Part shown: positions 11,511-20,851 of the stretch, in pieces
Layout of the letters: each line of letters opens with the position of its first letter
Position numbering within the stretch: the first letter of the stretch is position 1
Assembly: GCA_030645365.1 (NCBI GenBank)
Contig: JAUSMB010000038.1
Coordinates: forward strand, 1-50,312
Length of the DNA: 50,312 nt
Source of the DNA: Rugosibacter sp.
Lineage (GTDB): Bacteria; Pseudomonadota; Gammaproteobacteria; Burkholderiales; Rhodocyclaceae
Direction of reading: 5' to 3'
The notes under the pieces: generated by a model
Seen by the model: the letters and a program-made list of their open reading frames with translations, nothing else
Told to the model about the DNA's origin: nothing
Database searches by the model: none
Translations under genes and position numbers: made by a program

Positions 11511-14216
11511 ATGTCTGCTACACCCACACCCAACCCACTTAGCGCAACGAACACCTCTTTAGCCCTCACAGATACTGACACGCAGGAAACCCGCGAATGG
11601 CTTGATGCACTCGCTGGCGTTATCGAGCACGCAGGGCCGCACCGCGCCCACTTTCTGCTCGAGCAACTGATTGCCGAAGGCCACCGCGCCGGCATCAACA
11701 TTCCCTACAGCGCGACGACCGACTACATCAACACCATCCCCGTCGCGCAGCAGCCGCGCATGCCCGGCGACTCGGAGCTGGAGCACACCATCCGCGCCTA
11801 TGCTCGCTGGAATGCCATGATCATGGTGCTGCGCGCCAACCGCAATGACTCCGGCCTGGGAGGGCACATTGCGAGCTACGCATCCGCTGCCACTTTGTAT
11901 GACGTTGGCTTTAATCACTTCTGGCATGCGCCATCAGAAAATCATGGCGGCGATTTAGTGCTCTCGCAAGGCCATTCATCACCCGGCATTTACGCCCGCG
12001 CTTTTTTGCTGGGCCGCCTGACTGAAGAACAAATGGATAATTTCCGCCGCGAGGTCGATGGCAAGGGGCTTTCCAGCTATCCGCATCCGTGGCTGATGCC
12101 GGACTTCTGGCAGTTCCCGACGGTTTCCATGGGACTGGCACCCTTGCAGGCGATTTATCACGCGCGCTTCATGAAATACATGAACGATCGCAGCCTGGCT
12201 GCAACAGAGGGACGCAAAGTCTGGGCCTTCATGGGCGATGGCGAAATGGACGAGCCGGAATCCATGGGCGCCATTGGCGTAGCCGGGCGTGAGCGGCTAG
12301 ACAACCTGGTGTTTGTCATCAACTGCAATCTGCAACGGCTCGATGGCCCGGTGCGCGGCAATGGCAAGATCATTCAGGAACTGGAATCCGATTTTCGCGG
12401 TTCGGGCTGGAATGTCATCAAGGTCGTCTGGGGCGGCTACTGGGATGCGCTGCTGGCGCAGGATAAAACCGGCCTGCTGCACCAGCGCATGATGGAATGC
12501 GTTGATGGCGATTACCAAACCTTCAAGGCAAAAGATGGCGCCTATGTGCGCAAACATTTCTTTGGCAAATATCCTGAACTCGCCAAAATGGTTGAACACT
12601 GGTCGGATGCTGATATCTGGGCGCTGAATCGAGGTGGTCACGATCCGCAAAAAATCTATGCGGCCTACGCCGCTGCCGTGGCGCATACTGGCCAGCCGAC
12701 AGTGATTCTGGCCAAGACCATCAAGGGTTATGGCATGGGTCATTCCGGTGAGGCGCAAAATATTACACACCAGCAAAAGAAGATGGACGGCGATTCGCTC
12801 AAGGCCTTCCGCGACCGCTTCAAGTTGCCAATCAAGGATGACGACATTGAAAAACTGCCCTACCTGAAATTTGCCGAAGGCTCGCCAGAACTGACTTACA
12901 TGCGCGCACGGCGCGAAAGCCTGGGTGGATTTACGCCCGCCCGCCGGCGGAGTGTCGAGCCCCTGCCAGTGCCGTCACTCTCGGCTTTTGATGCTTTGTT
13001 AAAAGCGGGTGGTGACGGCCGCGAATTCTCGTCCACCATGGCGTTTGTGCGTGCCTTGAATGTGATGCTCAAAGACAAGATCATCGGCAAACGTGTCGTG
13101 CCGATTGTGGTGGATGAGTCGCGCACCTTCGGTATGGAAGGCCTGTTCCGCCAGATCGGTATCTGGAACCAAGATGGGCAAAAATATGTGCCGCAGGATG
13201 CCGATCAGCTGATGTTTTACAAGGAAAGCAAAGACGGTCAGATTCTGCAGGATGGCATCAATGAAGCCGGTGCCATGGCCGACTGGATCGCTGCCGCCAC
13301 ATCGTATTCGGTGCATGGCGTGCAGATGATTCCGGTGTATGTGTTTTATTCGATGTTCGGCATGCAGCGCACCATGGATTTGGTCTGGGCGGCGGGGGAT
13401 CAGCGTGCGCGCGGCTTCCTCATCGGCGGCACGGCCGGGCGCACCACGCTGAATGGCGAAGGGCTGCAACATGAAGACGGCCATTCGCATGTGCTGGCCA
13501 GCGCGGTGCCCAACTGCATGGCCTATGACCCGACCTTCGCCTATGAAGTCGCCGTGATCGTGCAGGATGGTTTGCGCCGCATGGTGGCCGAGCAGGAAGA
13601 TGTGTTTTATTACCTCACGGTAATGAACGAAAACTACGAACACCCGGCAATGCCCGAAGGTAGTGCCGAGAACATTCTCAAGGGCATGTATGCATTCAGG
13701 AAGGGTGCAGCCTCCAACGGGCCGCGTGTGCAGTTACTGGGTTCGGGCACGATCTTTCGCGAAGCCATGGCAGCGGCTGATTTGCTGCGTGAAGACTGGG
13801 GGGTGGAGGCTGATTTATGGTCTTGCCCGAGCTTTAACGAGCTGGCGCGTGACGGACACGACTGCACCCGCTGGAACCTGCTGCACCCGATAGAAAAGCA
13901 ACGGATATCTCATGTCACCGCATGCCTTAAGGACACGCGCGGGCCTGTCATCGCCACTACCGATTACATTCGACTTTATGCTGAACAGATACGCGCGCTG
14001 GTGCCGCGCAGCTACACCGTGCTCGGTACCGATGGCTTTGGCCGCTCGGATACGCGCGAAAAGTTGCGCCACTTTTTCGAAGTGAATCGTTACTGGATCA
14101 CGCTGACTGCACTGACAGCCCTGGCCGAGGATGGCCAGATCGAACGTAGCAAGCTGGCTGCCGCGATTGCGAAATATGCACTGAATACCAACAAACCCAA
14201 CCCGGTAAAGGTGTAA
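11511..14216 (+). CDS. aceE: Pyruvate dehydrogenase E1 component
   Basis: Homodimeric thiamine-diphosphate E1 that decarboxylates pyruvate and acetylates the lipoyl group of E2. It has 901 residues, normal for the gammaproteobacterial/betaproteobacterial type. The ThDP motif runs from GDGEMDEPES (about residues 242-251) to NCNLQRLDGP (271-280). The active-site regions SQGHSSPGIYARAF and GRTTLNGEGLQHEDGHSH are also present. A GAGGA ribosome site lies seven bases before ATG. The 153-base upstream region holds two inverted repeats. It is three bases from aceF and heads the aceE-aceF-lpdA-rpiA unit. Confidence 0.97.
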   Translation: MSATPTPNPLSATNTSLALTDTDTQETREWLDALAGVIEHAGPHRAHFLLEQLIAEGHRAGINIPYSATTDYINTIPVAQQPRMPGDSELEHTIRAYARWNAMIMVLRANRNDSGLGGHIASYASAATLYDVGFNHFWHAPSENHGGDLVLSQGHSSPGIYARAFLLGRLTEEQMDNFRREVDGKGLSSYPHPWLMPDFWQFPTVSMGLAPLQAIYHARFMKYMNDRSLAATEGRKVWAFMGDGEMDEPESMGAIGVAGRERLDNLVFVINCNLQRLDGPVRGNGKIIQELESDFRGSGWNVIKVVWGGYWDALLAQDKTGLLHQRMMECVDGDYQTFKAKDGAYVRKHFFGKYPELAKMVEHWSDADIWALNRGGHDPQKIYAAYAAAVAHTGQPTVILAKTIKGYGMGHSGEAQNITHQQKKMDGDSLKAFRDRFKLPIKDDDIEKLPYLKFAEGSPELTYMRARRESLGGFTPARRRSVEPLPVPSLSAFDALLKAGGDGREFSSTMAFVRALNVMLKDKIIGKRVVPIVVDESRTFGMEGLFRQIGIWNQDGQKYVPQDADQLMFYKESKDGQILQDGINEAGAMADWIAAATSYSVHGVQMIPVYVFYSMFGMQRTMDLVWAAGDQRARGFLIGGTAGRTTLNGEGLQHEDGHSHVLASAVPNCMAYDPTFAYEVAVIVQDGLRRMVAEQEDVFYYLTVMNENYEHPAMPEGSAENILKGMYAFRKGAASNGPRVQLLGSGTIFREAMAAADLLREDWGVEADLWSCPSFNELARDGHDCTRWNLLHPIEKQRISHVTACLKDTRGPVIATTDYIRLYAEQIRALVPRSYTVLGTDGFGRSDTREKLRHFFEVNRYWITLTALTALAEDGQIERSKLAAAIAKYALNTNKPNPVKV

Positions 14217-14219
14217 GCC

Positions 14220-15539
14220 ATGTCTGACATTGTAGATATTCTCGTTCCTGCGATTGGTGACTTTACCGATGTGCCGATTATCGACGTGCTGGTCAAGGTC
14301 GGCGATGAAGTCAAGGTCGAAGATTCATTGATCACCGTTGAATCCGACAAAGCCACGATGGATGTACCCTCGCCCGTGGCGGGTGTCATTACCGAGTTGC
14401 TCATCAAGGTGGGCGACAAGATTTCGGAAGGCGTGCTGGTAGCGCGTGTGAAAGTCGGCGCTGATGATACGGCGGCTCTGGTAGAAAAATCCGTTGCAAC
14501 ATCGGTTGAAACATCGGTTGAAACGCCACCATCAGCTGCGCCCGCCCCAGCTTCAGCACCTGTGCCGCCAACAATAGCGACAAGCGCACCTGCGCCTTCA
14601 GCGGTATCGCCTGCAACTCCAGGCACCCACGCGCATGCCAGCCCTTCGGTGCGTGCCTTTGCCCGCACCCTGGGCGCGGATGTGGCCAAGATTTCAGGCA
14701 CGGGAATTAAAGGCCGCATCACGCAGGCGGATGTACAGGCATTCGTGAAGCACGTGATGAGCGGCGCCGGCGCCGTCTCGCCAGCGCCGACTTCTTCTGG
14801 TGGCGGCCTCAACTTGTTGCCTTGGCCGACGGTCGATTTTGCCAAATTTGGCGCCATCGAATTGCGTCCGCTCTCCCGCATCAAGAAGATTTCCGGGGCG
14901 AATCTGGCGCGCAACTGGGCGATGATTCCGCACGTCACACAGTTTGATGAAGCCGACATCACTGATCTGGAGGCCTTCCGCGTTGCGACCAATAAAGAAC
15001 TGGACAAAAGCGGCGTCAAACTTACCATGCTGGCATTTTTGATCAAGGCCGTCGTGAGCGCACTGAAAAAATTCCCTGACTTTAATGCCTCGCTCGAAGG
15101 CGATAACCTGGTGCTCAAACAATATTTCCATATCGGCTTTGCGGCAGATACCCCCAATGGATTGATGGTGCCTGTGCTACGAGATGCCGACAAAAAAGGC
15201 CTGGCCGACATTGCCCGTGAAATGGGAGAGCTCGCGCAAAAAGCGCGCGACGGCAAACTCGGGCTGGCTGATATGCAAGGCGGCTGTTTTTCCATTTCCA
15301 GCCTGGGCGGGATTGGCGGTACCGCGTTCACGCCGATCATCAACGCACCGGAAGTCGCGATCCTTGGCGTTTCCAAAACGCAAACCAAACCGGTGTGGGA
15401 CGGCAAAGCTTTCGTTCCGCGTCAGATGCTGCCGCTCTCGCTCTCTTACGATCATCGCGTGATTGATGGCGCTGCCGCCGCGCGGTTTACGAGCCATCTT
15501 TCAGCCTTGCTGATGGATATGCGCAAGGTGCTGTTATAA
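14220..15539 (+). CDS. aceF: Pyruvate dehydrogenase E2, dihydrolipoamide acetyltransferase
   Basis: Core of the complex, passing acetyl from lipoyl-lysine to CoA. The 439 residues comprise one lipoyl domain (Lys44 in VESDKATMDVPSP), an Ala/Pro-rich linker at about 80-140, the E1/E3-binding domain at about 141-176 (SPSVRAFARTLGADV), a second linker, and the acyltransferase domain ending in SYDHRVIDGAAAARF (His412, Asp416). The first linker has a 12-base tandem duplication encoding TSVE twice (14499-14522). Both linkers carry inverted copies of the dispersed repeat, read as KVGADDTA and AVSPAPTS. Many homologues carry two or three lipoyl domains; here there is one, plus another on E3. Confidence 0.96.
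   Translation: MSDIVDILVPAIGDFTDVPIIDVLVKVGDEVKVEDSLITVESDKATMDVPSPVAGVITELLIKVGDKISEGVLVARVKVGADDTAALVEKSVATSVETSVETPPSAAPAPASAPVPPTIATSAPAPSAVSPATPGTHAHASPSVRAFARTLGADVAKISGTGIKGRITQADVQAFVKHVMSGAGAVSPAPTSSGGGLNLLPWPTVDFAKFGAIELRPLSRIKKISGANLARNWAMIPHVTQFDEADITDLEAFRVATNKELDKSGVKLTMLAFLIKAVVSALKKFPDFNASLEGDNLVLKQYFHIGFAADTPNGLMVPVLRDADKKGLADIAREMGELAQKARDGKLGLADMQGGCFSISSLGGIGGTAFTPIINAPEVAILGVSKTQTKPVWDGKAFVPRQMLPLSLSYDHRVIDGAAAARFTSHLSALLMDMRKVLL
14450..14473 (+). repeat. Dispersed 24-base repeat, copy 5 (aceF first linker)
   Basis: 22/24 match, plus orientation, spacer TGAT. It is read as KVGADDTA directly after the lipoyl domain. It forms an inverted pair with copy 6, 322 bases away. 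Confidence 0.8.
14772..14795 (-). repeat. Dispersed 24-base repeat, copy 6 (aceF second linker)
   Basis: 21/24 match, minus orientation, spacer CGAG. It is read antisense as AVSPAPTS between the peripheral-subunit-binding domain and the catalytic domain. Confidence 0.8.
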
Positions 15540-15558
15540 AAATTACGGAGAATATCGA

Positions 15559-17427
15559 ATGAGTCAGCTGGTTGAAGTGCGTATACCTGATATTGGTGAT
15601 TTCAAGGATATCCCTATCATCGACCTTCTGGTAAAGGTCGGCGATAGCGTCAAAGTGGAAGATGCACTGATGACACTGGAATCAGACAAAGCCACGCTGG
15701 ATGTGCCCTCGCCCATGGCGGGCGTAATCCAGGAAATGAAAGTCAAGCTGGGCGATAAGGTTTCCACGGGAACTTTAGTGGCGATGCTTAGGGTGTCTGA
15801 GGTGGCCAGCGAGGCGGCCAACGAGGTAGCCAATGTAAGTACGTCACCCACCAGTCAGTCAAACCCCCAGCCAGAAGCGCCACCAAAAGTCGCCAGCCCT
15901 TCTCTGGTCGGCGCTGGTGATACGGCAGCTCGGCCTGGAAATCAACCCGCCACATCAACAGCCGCACACTTTTCTGGCACCGCTGACATCGTCTGTGATC
16001 TGCTGGTATTGGGTGCCGGACCAGGCGGCTATTCGGCGGCCTTTCGCGCCGCCGACCTGGGTTTGAAAACCGTGTTGGTTGAACGCTACGCCACCTTGGG
16101 CGGCGTGTGTTTGAATGTCGGTTGCATCCCGTCAAAAGCCTTGCTGCATGTGGCCGAAGTCATGGATGCAGCGGCGCATGCCAACACGCTTGGTATTCAA
16201 TTTGCAACGCCGAGCATTGATCTTGACCGCCTGCGGCAGCACAAGGCAGGGGTTGTCAGCAAACTCACCACCGGGCTGGCCGGCATGGCCAAAGCGCGCA
16301 AGGTAGAAGTGGTGCGCGGCTATGGCCACTTTCTCGATGCCCATCATCTGGAAGTGGAGGCGACCACCGGCGGCGCGCAGGAAAAAACCGGCGCAACGCA
16401 TGTCATCCGCTTTACGCAATGCATCATCGCGGCAGGCAGTTCGGCCATTCATTTGCCGTTTATTCCTGATTTGCCGAAAGATCCGCGCATCGTCGATTCC
16501 ACCGGTGCGCTCGAATTGCCCTTCATACCCAAGCGCATGCTGGTGATTGGTGGCGGCATCATTGGGCTAGAAATGGCGACGGTATACGCCACCCTGGGTG
16601 CCAAGGTGGATGTCGTTGAAATGCAGGATACCTTGATGCAAGGGCCGGATCGCGACCTCGTTGCGGTGTGGGCAAAGCAGAATGCCAGCCGCTTTGAGCG
16701 CATCATGCTCAAAACTAAAACTGTCTCTGTGGAACCACAAGCAGATACTCTGGTGGTAACGTTCTCTGGCGAACAAGCGCCGAAAGAACGGCAATACTAT
16801 GACCTCATTTTGCAAGCCGCAGGTCGCTCGCCGAATGGCAAAAAAATTGATGCGGCTAATGCGGGCGTCATCGTGACAGACCGAGGCTTTATTCCAGTCG
16901 ATAACCAGATGCGCACCAATGTGCCGCACATTTTCGCCATCGGCGATATCGTCGGCCAGCCCATGCTCGCCCATAAAGCCGTACATGAAGCGCATGTCGC
17001 CGCAGAAGTCGCTGCTGGCATGAAAAGCTATTTCGATGCCAGCGTGATTCCTTCGGTGGCGTACACCCATCCTGAAGTAGCCTGGGTTGGTGTGGGTGAA
17101 GACGAAGCCAAAGAGAGCGGACGCAAAGTTACCGTGGCCAAATTTCCGTGGGCGGCTTCTGGCCGCGCGATTGCCAATGGTGCCGAGTATGGCTTCACCA
17201 AGCTGGTATTCGATGCCGAAACGCATCATGTGATTGGCGGCAGCATTGTCGGGCCCAATGCCGGTGACATGATCGGTGAAGTCGCGCTGGCGATTGAAAT
17301 GGGCGCGGATGCCGTGGATATCGGTAAGACCATCCATCCGCATCCGACACTGGGCGAGAGCATTGGCATGGCAGCGGAAGTCGCGCATGGCAGTTGCACC
17401 GATTTGCCGCCACCACGAAAAAAATGA
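15559..17427 (+). CDS. lpdA: Dihydrolipoamide dehydrogenase (E3) with N-terminal lipoyl domain
   Basis: Reoxidises dihydrolipoamide with FAD and NAD+. The 622 residues exceed the usual 470 because of an N-terminal lipoyl domain (Lys44 in [13 protein letters not shown]) and a linker at about 80-142. FAD binding is [16 protein letters not shown]; the redox disulphide is Cys184/Cys189 in [17 protein letters not shown] binding is [16 protein letters not shown]; the C-terminal dimer motif is [15 protein letters not shown]. Lipoyl-E3 fusions are known in betaproteobacteria and Neisseria. A dispersed-repeat copy in the linker is read as LVGAGDTA (residues 116-123). Nineteen bases from aceF. Confidence 0.96.
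   Translation: MSQLVEVRIPDIGDFKDIPIIDLLVKVGDSVKVEDALMTLESDKATLDVPSPMAGVIQEMKVKLGDKVSTGTLVAMLRVSEVASEAANEVANVSTSPTSQSNPQPEAPPKVASPSLVGAGDTAARPGNQPATSTAAHFSGTADIVCDLLVLGAGPGGYSAAFRAADLGLKTVLVERYATLGGVCLNVGCIPSKALLHVAEVMDAAAHANTLGIQFATPSIDLDRLRQHKAGVVSKLTTGLAGMAKARKVEVVRGYGHFLDAHHLEVEATTGGAQEKTGATHVIRFTQCIIAAGSSAIHLPFIPDLPKDPRIVDSTGALELPFIPKRMLVIGGGIIGLEMATVYATLGAKVDVVEMQDTLMQGPDRDLVAVWAKQNASRFERIMLKTKTVSVEPQADTLVVTFSGEQAPKERQYYDLILQAAGRSPNGKKIDAANAGVIVTDRGFIPVDNQMRTNVPHIFAIGDIVGQPMLAHKAVHEAHVAAEVAAGMKSYFDASVIPSVAYTHPEVAWVGVGEDEAKESGRKVTVAKFPWAASGRAIANGAEYGFTKLVFDAETHHVIGGSIVGPNAGDMIGEVALAIEMGADAVDIGKTIHPHPTLGESIGMAAEVAHGSCTDLPPPRKK
15903..15926 (+). repeat. Dispersed 24-base repeat, copy 7 (lpdA linker)
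   Basis: The last 20 bases match perfectly; the first four (TCTG) do not. It is in plus orientation with spacer TGAT, read as VGAGDTA in the linker between the lipoyl and FAD domains. Confidence 0.85.
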
Positions 17428-17443
17428 GCAAACGATAATTGCC

Positions 17444-18115
17444 ATGACCCAAGATGAAATGAAACAGGCCGTCGCCCAGGCGGCATGCGATTATGTTGCG
17501 GCGCATCTGCCTGCCGGGGCAATCCTCGGTGTCGGCACTGGCTCCACGGCGAATTACTTCATTGATGCCATCGCCACATTGAAAGACCGCATCGGCGGCA
17601 CGGTGGCTAGTTCGGAAGCCACGCGCCAGCGACTCGAAGGTCATGGCATTCGCGTGTTGGATTTGAATGATGTCGGACAGATGGCCATTTATGTTGATGG
17701 CGCCGATGAAATCGATGGCAGCCTGGCCATGATCAAGGGTGGTGGCGGCGCGCTGACCCGGGAAAAAATTGTCGCGGCAGTGGCGGATATCTTTGTCTGT
17801 ATTTGCGATGATACAAAGCGGGTCAAGACCTTGGGGCGTTTTCCGTTGCCAGTGGAGGTGATTCCGATGGCGCGCGCCCATGTGGCGCGGCAACTTAAGC
17901 AATTGGGCGGCACACCCAAGCTGCGTGAAGGCTTCGTTACCGACAATGGCAACCTGATCCTCGATGTGCATGGCCTGCACATCAAGCAACCCACCACGCT
18001 GGAAAGCCAGATTGACGGTATTGCCGGTGTTGTGAGTAACGGGCTCTTCGCCCGACGTGGTGCCGACGTGTTGCTGCTTGCCACGCCCAGTACGGTTGAG
18101 GTAATGAAACGATAG
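17444..18115 (+). CDS. rpiA: Ribose-5-phosphate isomerase A
   Basis: Interconverts ribose-5-phosphate and ribulose-5-phosphate. Starting at ATG 17444 ([18 protein letters not shown]) gives 223 residues, the family norm; the frame is open further upstream but overlaps lpdA. The phosphate loop is [15 protein letters not shown], and the active-site motifs are YVDGADEID and [12 protein letters not shown] with the catalytic glutamate. The C-terminus [20 protein letters not shown] is typical. It starts 16 bases after lpdA on the same strand, so is probably read with the PDH operon, though the functional link is indirect. Confidence 0.95.
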   Translation: MTQDEMKQAVAQAACDYVAAHLPAGAILGVGTGSTANYFIDAIATLKDRIGGTVASSEATRQRLEGHGIRVLDLNDVGQMAIYVDGADEIDGSLAMIKGGGGALTREKIVAAVADIFVCICDDTKRVKTLGRFPLPVEVIPMARAHVARQLKQLGGTPKLREGFVTDNGNLILDVHGLHIKQPTTLESQIDGIAGVVSNGLFARRGADVLLLATPSTVEVMKR

Positions 18116-18230
18116 ACTCGCAGCAAAATTTGGTGGACAATGATTCCACTGAAGATCGCTGCAAAAACCCAAATGAAACAATTTCTTCACAATTCTTGCG
18201 TATAGTGAAAAGAAAACACAAGGTGGCGAC

Positions 18231-18935
18231 ATGAGTCAACAACATATTCTCAAAAAATTTGATACCGATCTCGAAGATCTGCGTAGCCGTGTTTTGGCTA
18301 TGGGTGGCTTGGTAGAACAGCAATTCCTGCATGCCATGGATGGGTTGGCAAGTGGCGACCTGAATGCGCTCGAGCAGATCATTTCCAATGATCACCTGGT
18401 TAACCGGCATGAGGTGGAGCTTGATGAAGCCTGCACGCACATCATCGCCCGACTGCAGCCAACCGCAGTTGATCTGCGCATGGTGATGACGGTAGTAAAA
18501 ATCATCACCGACCTTGAGCGCATTGGCGATGAAGCCAAGAAAATTGCCAAAATGGCGCGCTCGTTACACACGGATAATCTACGCTCCGTGCCGCACATTG
18601 AGTTACGGTCTACCGCCAATATTGCCGTAACCATGCTAAGAAAATCTCTCGACGCATTTGCCCGCGTGGATGAAACCGTATCCTGTGAGGTAGCACGCCA
18701 GGATCGCGAAGTGGATGCCGGATTTAAGGCCACCATGCGTCAGTTGATTACCTTCATGATGGAAGATCCACGCACTATTTCCAGTTCGCTGGATCTGCTG
18801 TTTGTCGCTCGCGCCATTGAGCGCATTGGCGATCACGCCAAGAACATTGCCGAATACGTCGTGTATATGGTCAAAGGACGAGACGTTCGCCACATCGGTC
18901 TGGAAGCGCTGGAAAAAGAACTCGCGCAACCATAA
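18231..18935 (+). CDS. phoU: Phosphate signalling protein PhoU
   Basis: Negative regulator coupling the Pst transporter to the PhoR-PhoB system (family knowledge). It has 234 residues, standard length, made of two three-helix PhoU repeats. The metal-binding motifs are recognisable: DLERIGDEAKKIAKMA in the first half and AIERIGDHAKNIAEYV in the second. The C-terminus has VVYMVKGRDVRH. No pst or phoBR genes adjoin it, so it stands alone here. The ATG has a weak GGTGG ribosome site. A good intrinsic terminator follows 39 bases after the stop. Confidence 0.95.
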   Translation: MSQQHILKKFDTDLEDLRSRVLAMGGLVEQQFLHAMDGLASGDLNALEQIISNDHLVNRHEVELDEACTHIIARLQPTAVDLRMVMTVVKIITDLERIGDEAKKIAKMARSLHTDNLRSVPHIELRSTANIAVTMLRKSLDAFARVDETVSCEVARQDREVDAGFKATMRQLITFMMEDPRTISSSLDLLFVARAIERIGDHAKNIAEYVVYMVKGRDVRHIGLEALEKELAQP

Positions 18936-18974
18936 GCTACCGACTTTCCCTTTAGTTATCCTTTAGTTATCTAT

Positions 18975-19007
18975 AAGCTGCGTCGATAACATCACGCAGC
19001 TTTTTTT
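18975..19007 (+). terminator. Intrinsic terminator after phoU
   Basis: AAGCTGCGT and ACGCAGCTT form a perfect nine-base stem with a ten-base loop, ending in a run of seven T (19001-19007). Orientation and position fit phoU. Confidence 0.85.
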
Positions 19008-19011
19008 CCGG

Positions 19012-19035
19012 AAAAGTCGGCGCTGGTGATACGCC
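19012..19035 (+). repeat. Dispersed 24-base repeat, copy 8
   Basis: 23/24 match, plus orientation; the right block reads ACGCC. It sits between the phoU terminator and the yggX terminator, four bases after the T-run of the former. Confidence 0.9.
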
Positions 19036-19037
19036 AC

Positions 19038-19068
19038 AAAAAAATCCCCTTGCGCGACTGCAAGGGGA
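19038..19068 (-). terminator. Intrinsic terminator after yggX
   Basis: On the minus strand TCCCCTTGC and GCAAGGGGA form a nine-base stem with a six-base loop (19045-19068), followed by seven T (19038-19044). It is 69 bases after the yggX stop and converges on the phoU terminator. Confidence 0.8.
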
Positions 19069-19137
19069 ATACGCAGAACCTTGTAGAACCTTGGCACGCA
19101 GCACGTACAAAATAATTCACTGCGAATTTAACGCCGA

Positions 19138-19410
19138 TTAATTTGCCGGCGGTACGTACCCGCTGACTTGATCCGCACCATCACCAAAGAAATGCTTTTG
19201 CACTTGTTCGACCAGGTATTTGCGATGCTGCGGGTCAGCCAGGCTCAAGCGGTTTTCATTGATGATCATGGTTTGCAACTTGATCCATGCCTGCCAGGCC
19301 TCTTTGGATACGCCCTCATACAGCTGTTTGCCCAACTCCCCTGGCATCGGGGGGAAATCCATGCCTTCGGCTTCTTTACCGAGCTTGATGCAGCGAACCA
19401 TGCGTGTCAT
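19138..19410 (-). CDS. yggX: Probable Fe(2+)-trafficking protein YggX
   Basis: YggX proteins protect iron-sulfur clusters against oxidative damage. The ATG at 19410 ([19 protein letters not shown]) gives 90 residues, the family length, with AAGGA six bases upstream; the longer frame to 19446 lacks this match. The single conserved cysteine is at position 7, and [17 protein letters not shown] and [20 protein letters not shown] are characteristic. It is followed by its own terminator. The gene lies just downstream of argA in the minus direction, as in many proteobacteria where the two are neighbours. Confidence 0.93.
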   Translation of the reverse strand: MTRMVRCIKLGKEAEGMDFPPMPGELGKQLYEGVSKEAWQAWIKLQTMIINENRLSLADPQHRKYLVEQVQKHFFGDGADQVSGYVPPAN

Positions 19411-19507
19411 GCCATTTCCTTTAAAGTGTCGTTGCTTTGAATACAACCGTCTTGCAAGTTTACTCTGAGAAGCGTGATGTGAATCATTGTCAGGCTCGTA
19501 GTCAACC

Positions 19508-20851
19508 TCACAACGTCTTCACCAGAACTTTTGAACGGCGTTGCAGGTTATAAACCTCACGCCGCGCAGCAGGCAACGCATCCACACTGGACTCGACAAA
19601 ACCACGCTCGATAAACCAGTGCGCAGTGCGTGTGGTGAGCACAAAAATTTGTTTTAACTTCATCTTTTTTGCGCGCGCCTCAATATAGATACGTAATTGA
19701 TCGCCATATCCGCTCCGCCGAAAATCAGGCATCACCGCAACGCAAGCCAGCTCAGCCGATTTTGCATCGGCAAAAGGATATAGCGCAGCACAGCCAACCA
19801 CCACGCCGTCATGCTCTACCAGAGAAAACCGGCTGACTTCCATCTCCAGCCGCTCACGCCCACGCTTGACCAGCGTGCCATCGGCTTCAAGCGGCTCGAT
19901 CAACCGCAAAATCGCCCCCACATCGTCAATCGTGGCATCACGCAACCTTGCCAGCGGTGCTTGCGTCATCACCGTGCCCACGCCATCGCGGGTAAAGAAT
20001 TCCATCAGCATCGCGCCATCGGATTGGCGATCAAGAAAGTGAACACGCCCAACGCCCGCGCGACACGCCCGCACAGCACTGGGCAAGACGCGCACAATTT
20101 CGGGTGCCTGCGCCTGCAAATATTTGCCCACAATTTTTTGCGCTTCATCTGCCGTTAGTGCATCAATCAGCGCGCCTTTCGCACTCACCACACCAGCTGC
20201 ATCACACAGGTAAATCAGCTTGTCTGCCTGCACCGCAACAGCTACCGCTTCTGCCACCTCTTCCCAGGCCAGATTAAAAATTTCACCCGTAGGCGAAGCG
20301 CTAATCGGCGTAATCAACACCACATTTTCTTGCGCCAGATCGGCCTGAATTTCTTCGGCGATCACCTTTCGCACAGCGCCCGTATATTGAAAATCAATGC
20401 CATCCACCACACCCACTGGCCGTGCAGTGACAAAATTGCCCCCCGTGACGCGCAAAAAAGCGCCCGCCATCGGTGTATTGGGCAAGCCTTGCGAGAGCAG
20501 CGCTTCAATTTCAATCCGCGTTACGCCCATGGCACGCTTCACACATTCCAGCGCTTCGCCATCGGTCACCCGCAAGCCCTTATGAAACCGGGGCTCCAAA
20601 CCCCGCATGCGCATTTCAGCATCTATCTGTGGGCGCGCACCATGCACGAGCACCAGCCGTATGCCCATGCTATCCAGCAACGCAATATCATGAATAAGCG
20701 CTTGCGCTGAACCAGCTTCCAGCACCTCGCCGCCAAATGCAATGACAAACGTGCGCCCACGAAACGCATGGATATAGGGCGCAGCCTGACGCACCCAAGC
20801 CACTAACCGCGCATCGGTATCAGGTTGTGCGCTACGGATATCCAATGTCAT
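19508..20851 (-). CDS. argA: Amino-acid N-acetyltransferase (N-acetylglutamate synthase)
   Basis: Acetylates glutamate with acetyl-CoA, the first step of arginine synthesis. The 447 residues show the classic ArgA layout: an amino-acid-kinase-like domain ([25 protein letters not shown]) that binds arginine for feedback, then a C-terminal GNAT domain from about residue 300 ([19 protein letters not shown], the acetyl-CoA loop). The ATG overlaps the stop of the PPK2 gene by four bases (ATGA), so expression is coupled to it. That pairing with polyphosphate metabolism has no obvious metabolic reason. Confidence 0.94.
   Translation of the reverse strand: MTLDIRSAQPDTDARLVAWVRQAAPYIHAFRGRTFVIAFGGEVLEAGSAQALIHDIALLDSMGIRLVLVHGARPQIDAEMRMRGLEPRFHKGLRVTDGEALECVKRAMGVTRIEIEALLSQGLPNTPMAGAFLRVTGGNFVTARPVGVVDGIDFQYTGAVRKVIAEEIQADLAQENVVLITPISASPTGEIFNLAWEEVAEAVAVAVQADKLIYLCDAAGVVSAKGALIDALTADEAQKIVGKYLQAQAPEIVRVLPSAVRACRAGVGRVHFLDRQSDGAMLMEFFTRDGVGTVMTQAPLARLRDATIDDVGAILRLIEPLEADGTLVKRGRERLEMEVSRFSLVEHDGVVVGCAALYPFADAKSAELACVAVMPDFRRSGYGDQLRIYIEARAKKMKLKQIFVLTTRTAHWFIERGFVESSVDALPAARREVYNLQRRSKVLVKTL

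Noticed and set aside
13000-13022. AAAAGCGGGTGGTGACGGCC in aceE as a repeat copy
   Set aside because: Alignment needs gaps, and the residues follow the usual AceE sequence at this place.
14600-14622. Possible further repeat copy in the aceF linker (GCGGTATCGCC, read AVSPATP)
   Set aside because: Only about 13 of 20 positions match, and Ala/Pro linkers produce such sequence naturally.
14090-15406. A 438-residue open frame on the minus strand across aceF
   Set aside because: It is the antisense shadow of a GC-rich, Ala/Pro-coding gene: mostly Ser/Ala/Thr low-complexity sequence with no recognisable motif or ribosome site, fully covered by a certain gene.
18115-18230. Promoter or Pho box before phoU
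   Set aside because: A TATAGT is present near 18200, but no acceptable -35 element or Pho-box repeats could be aligned with it.
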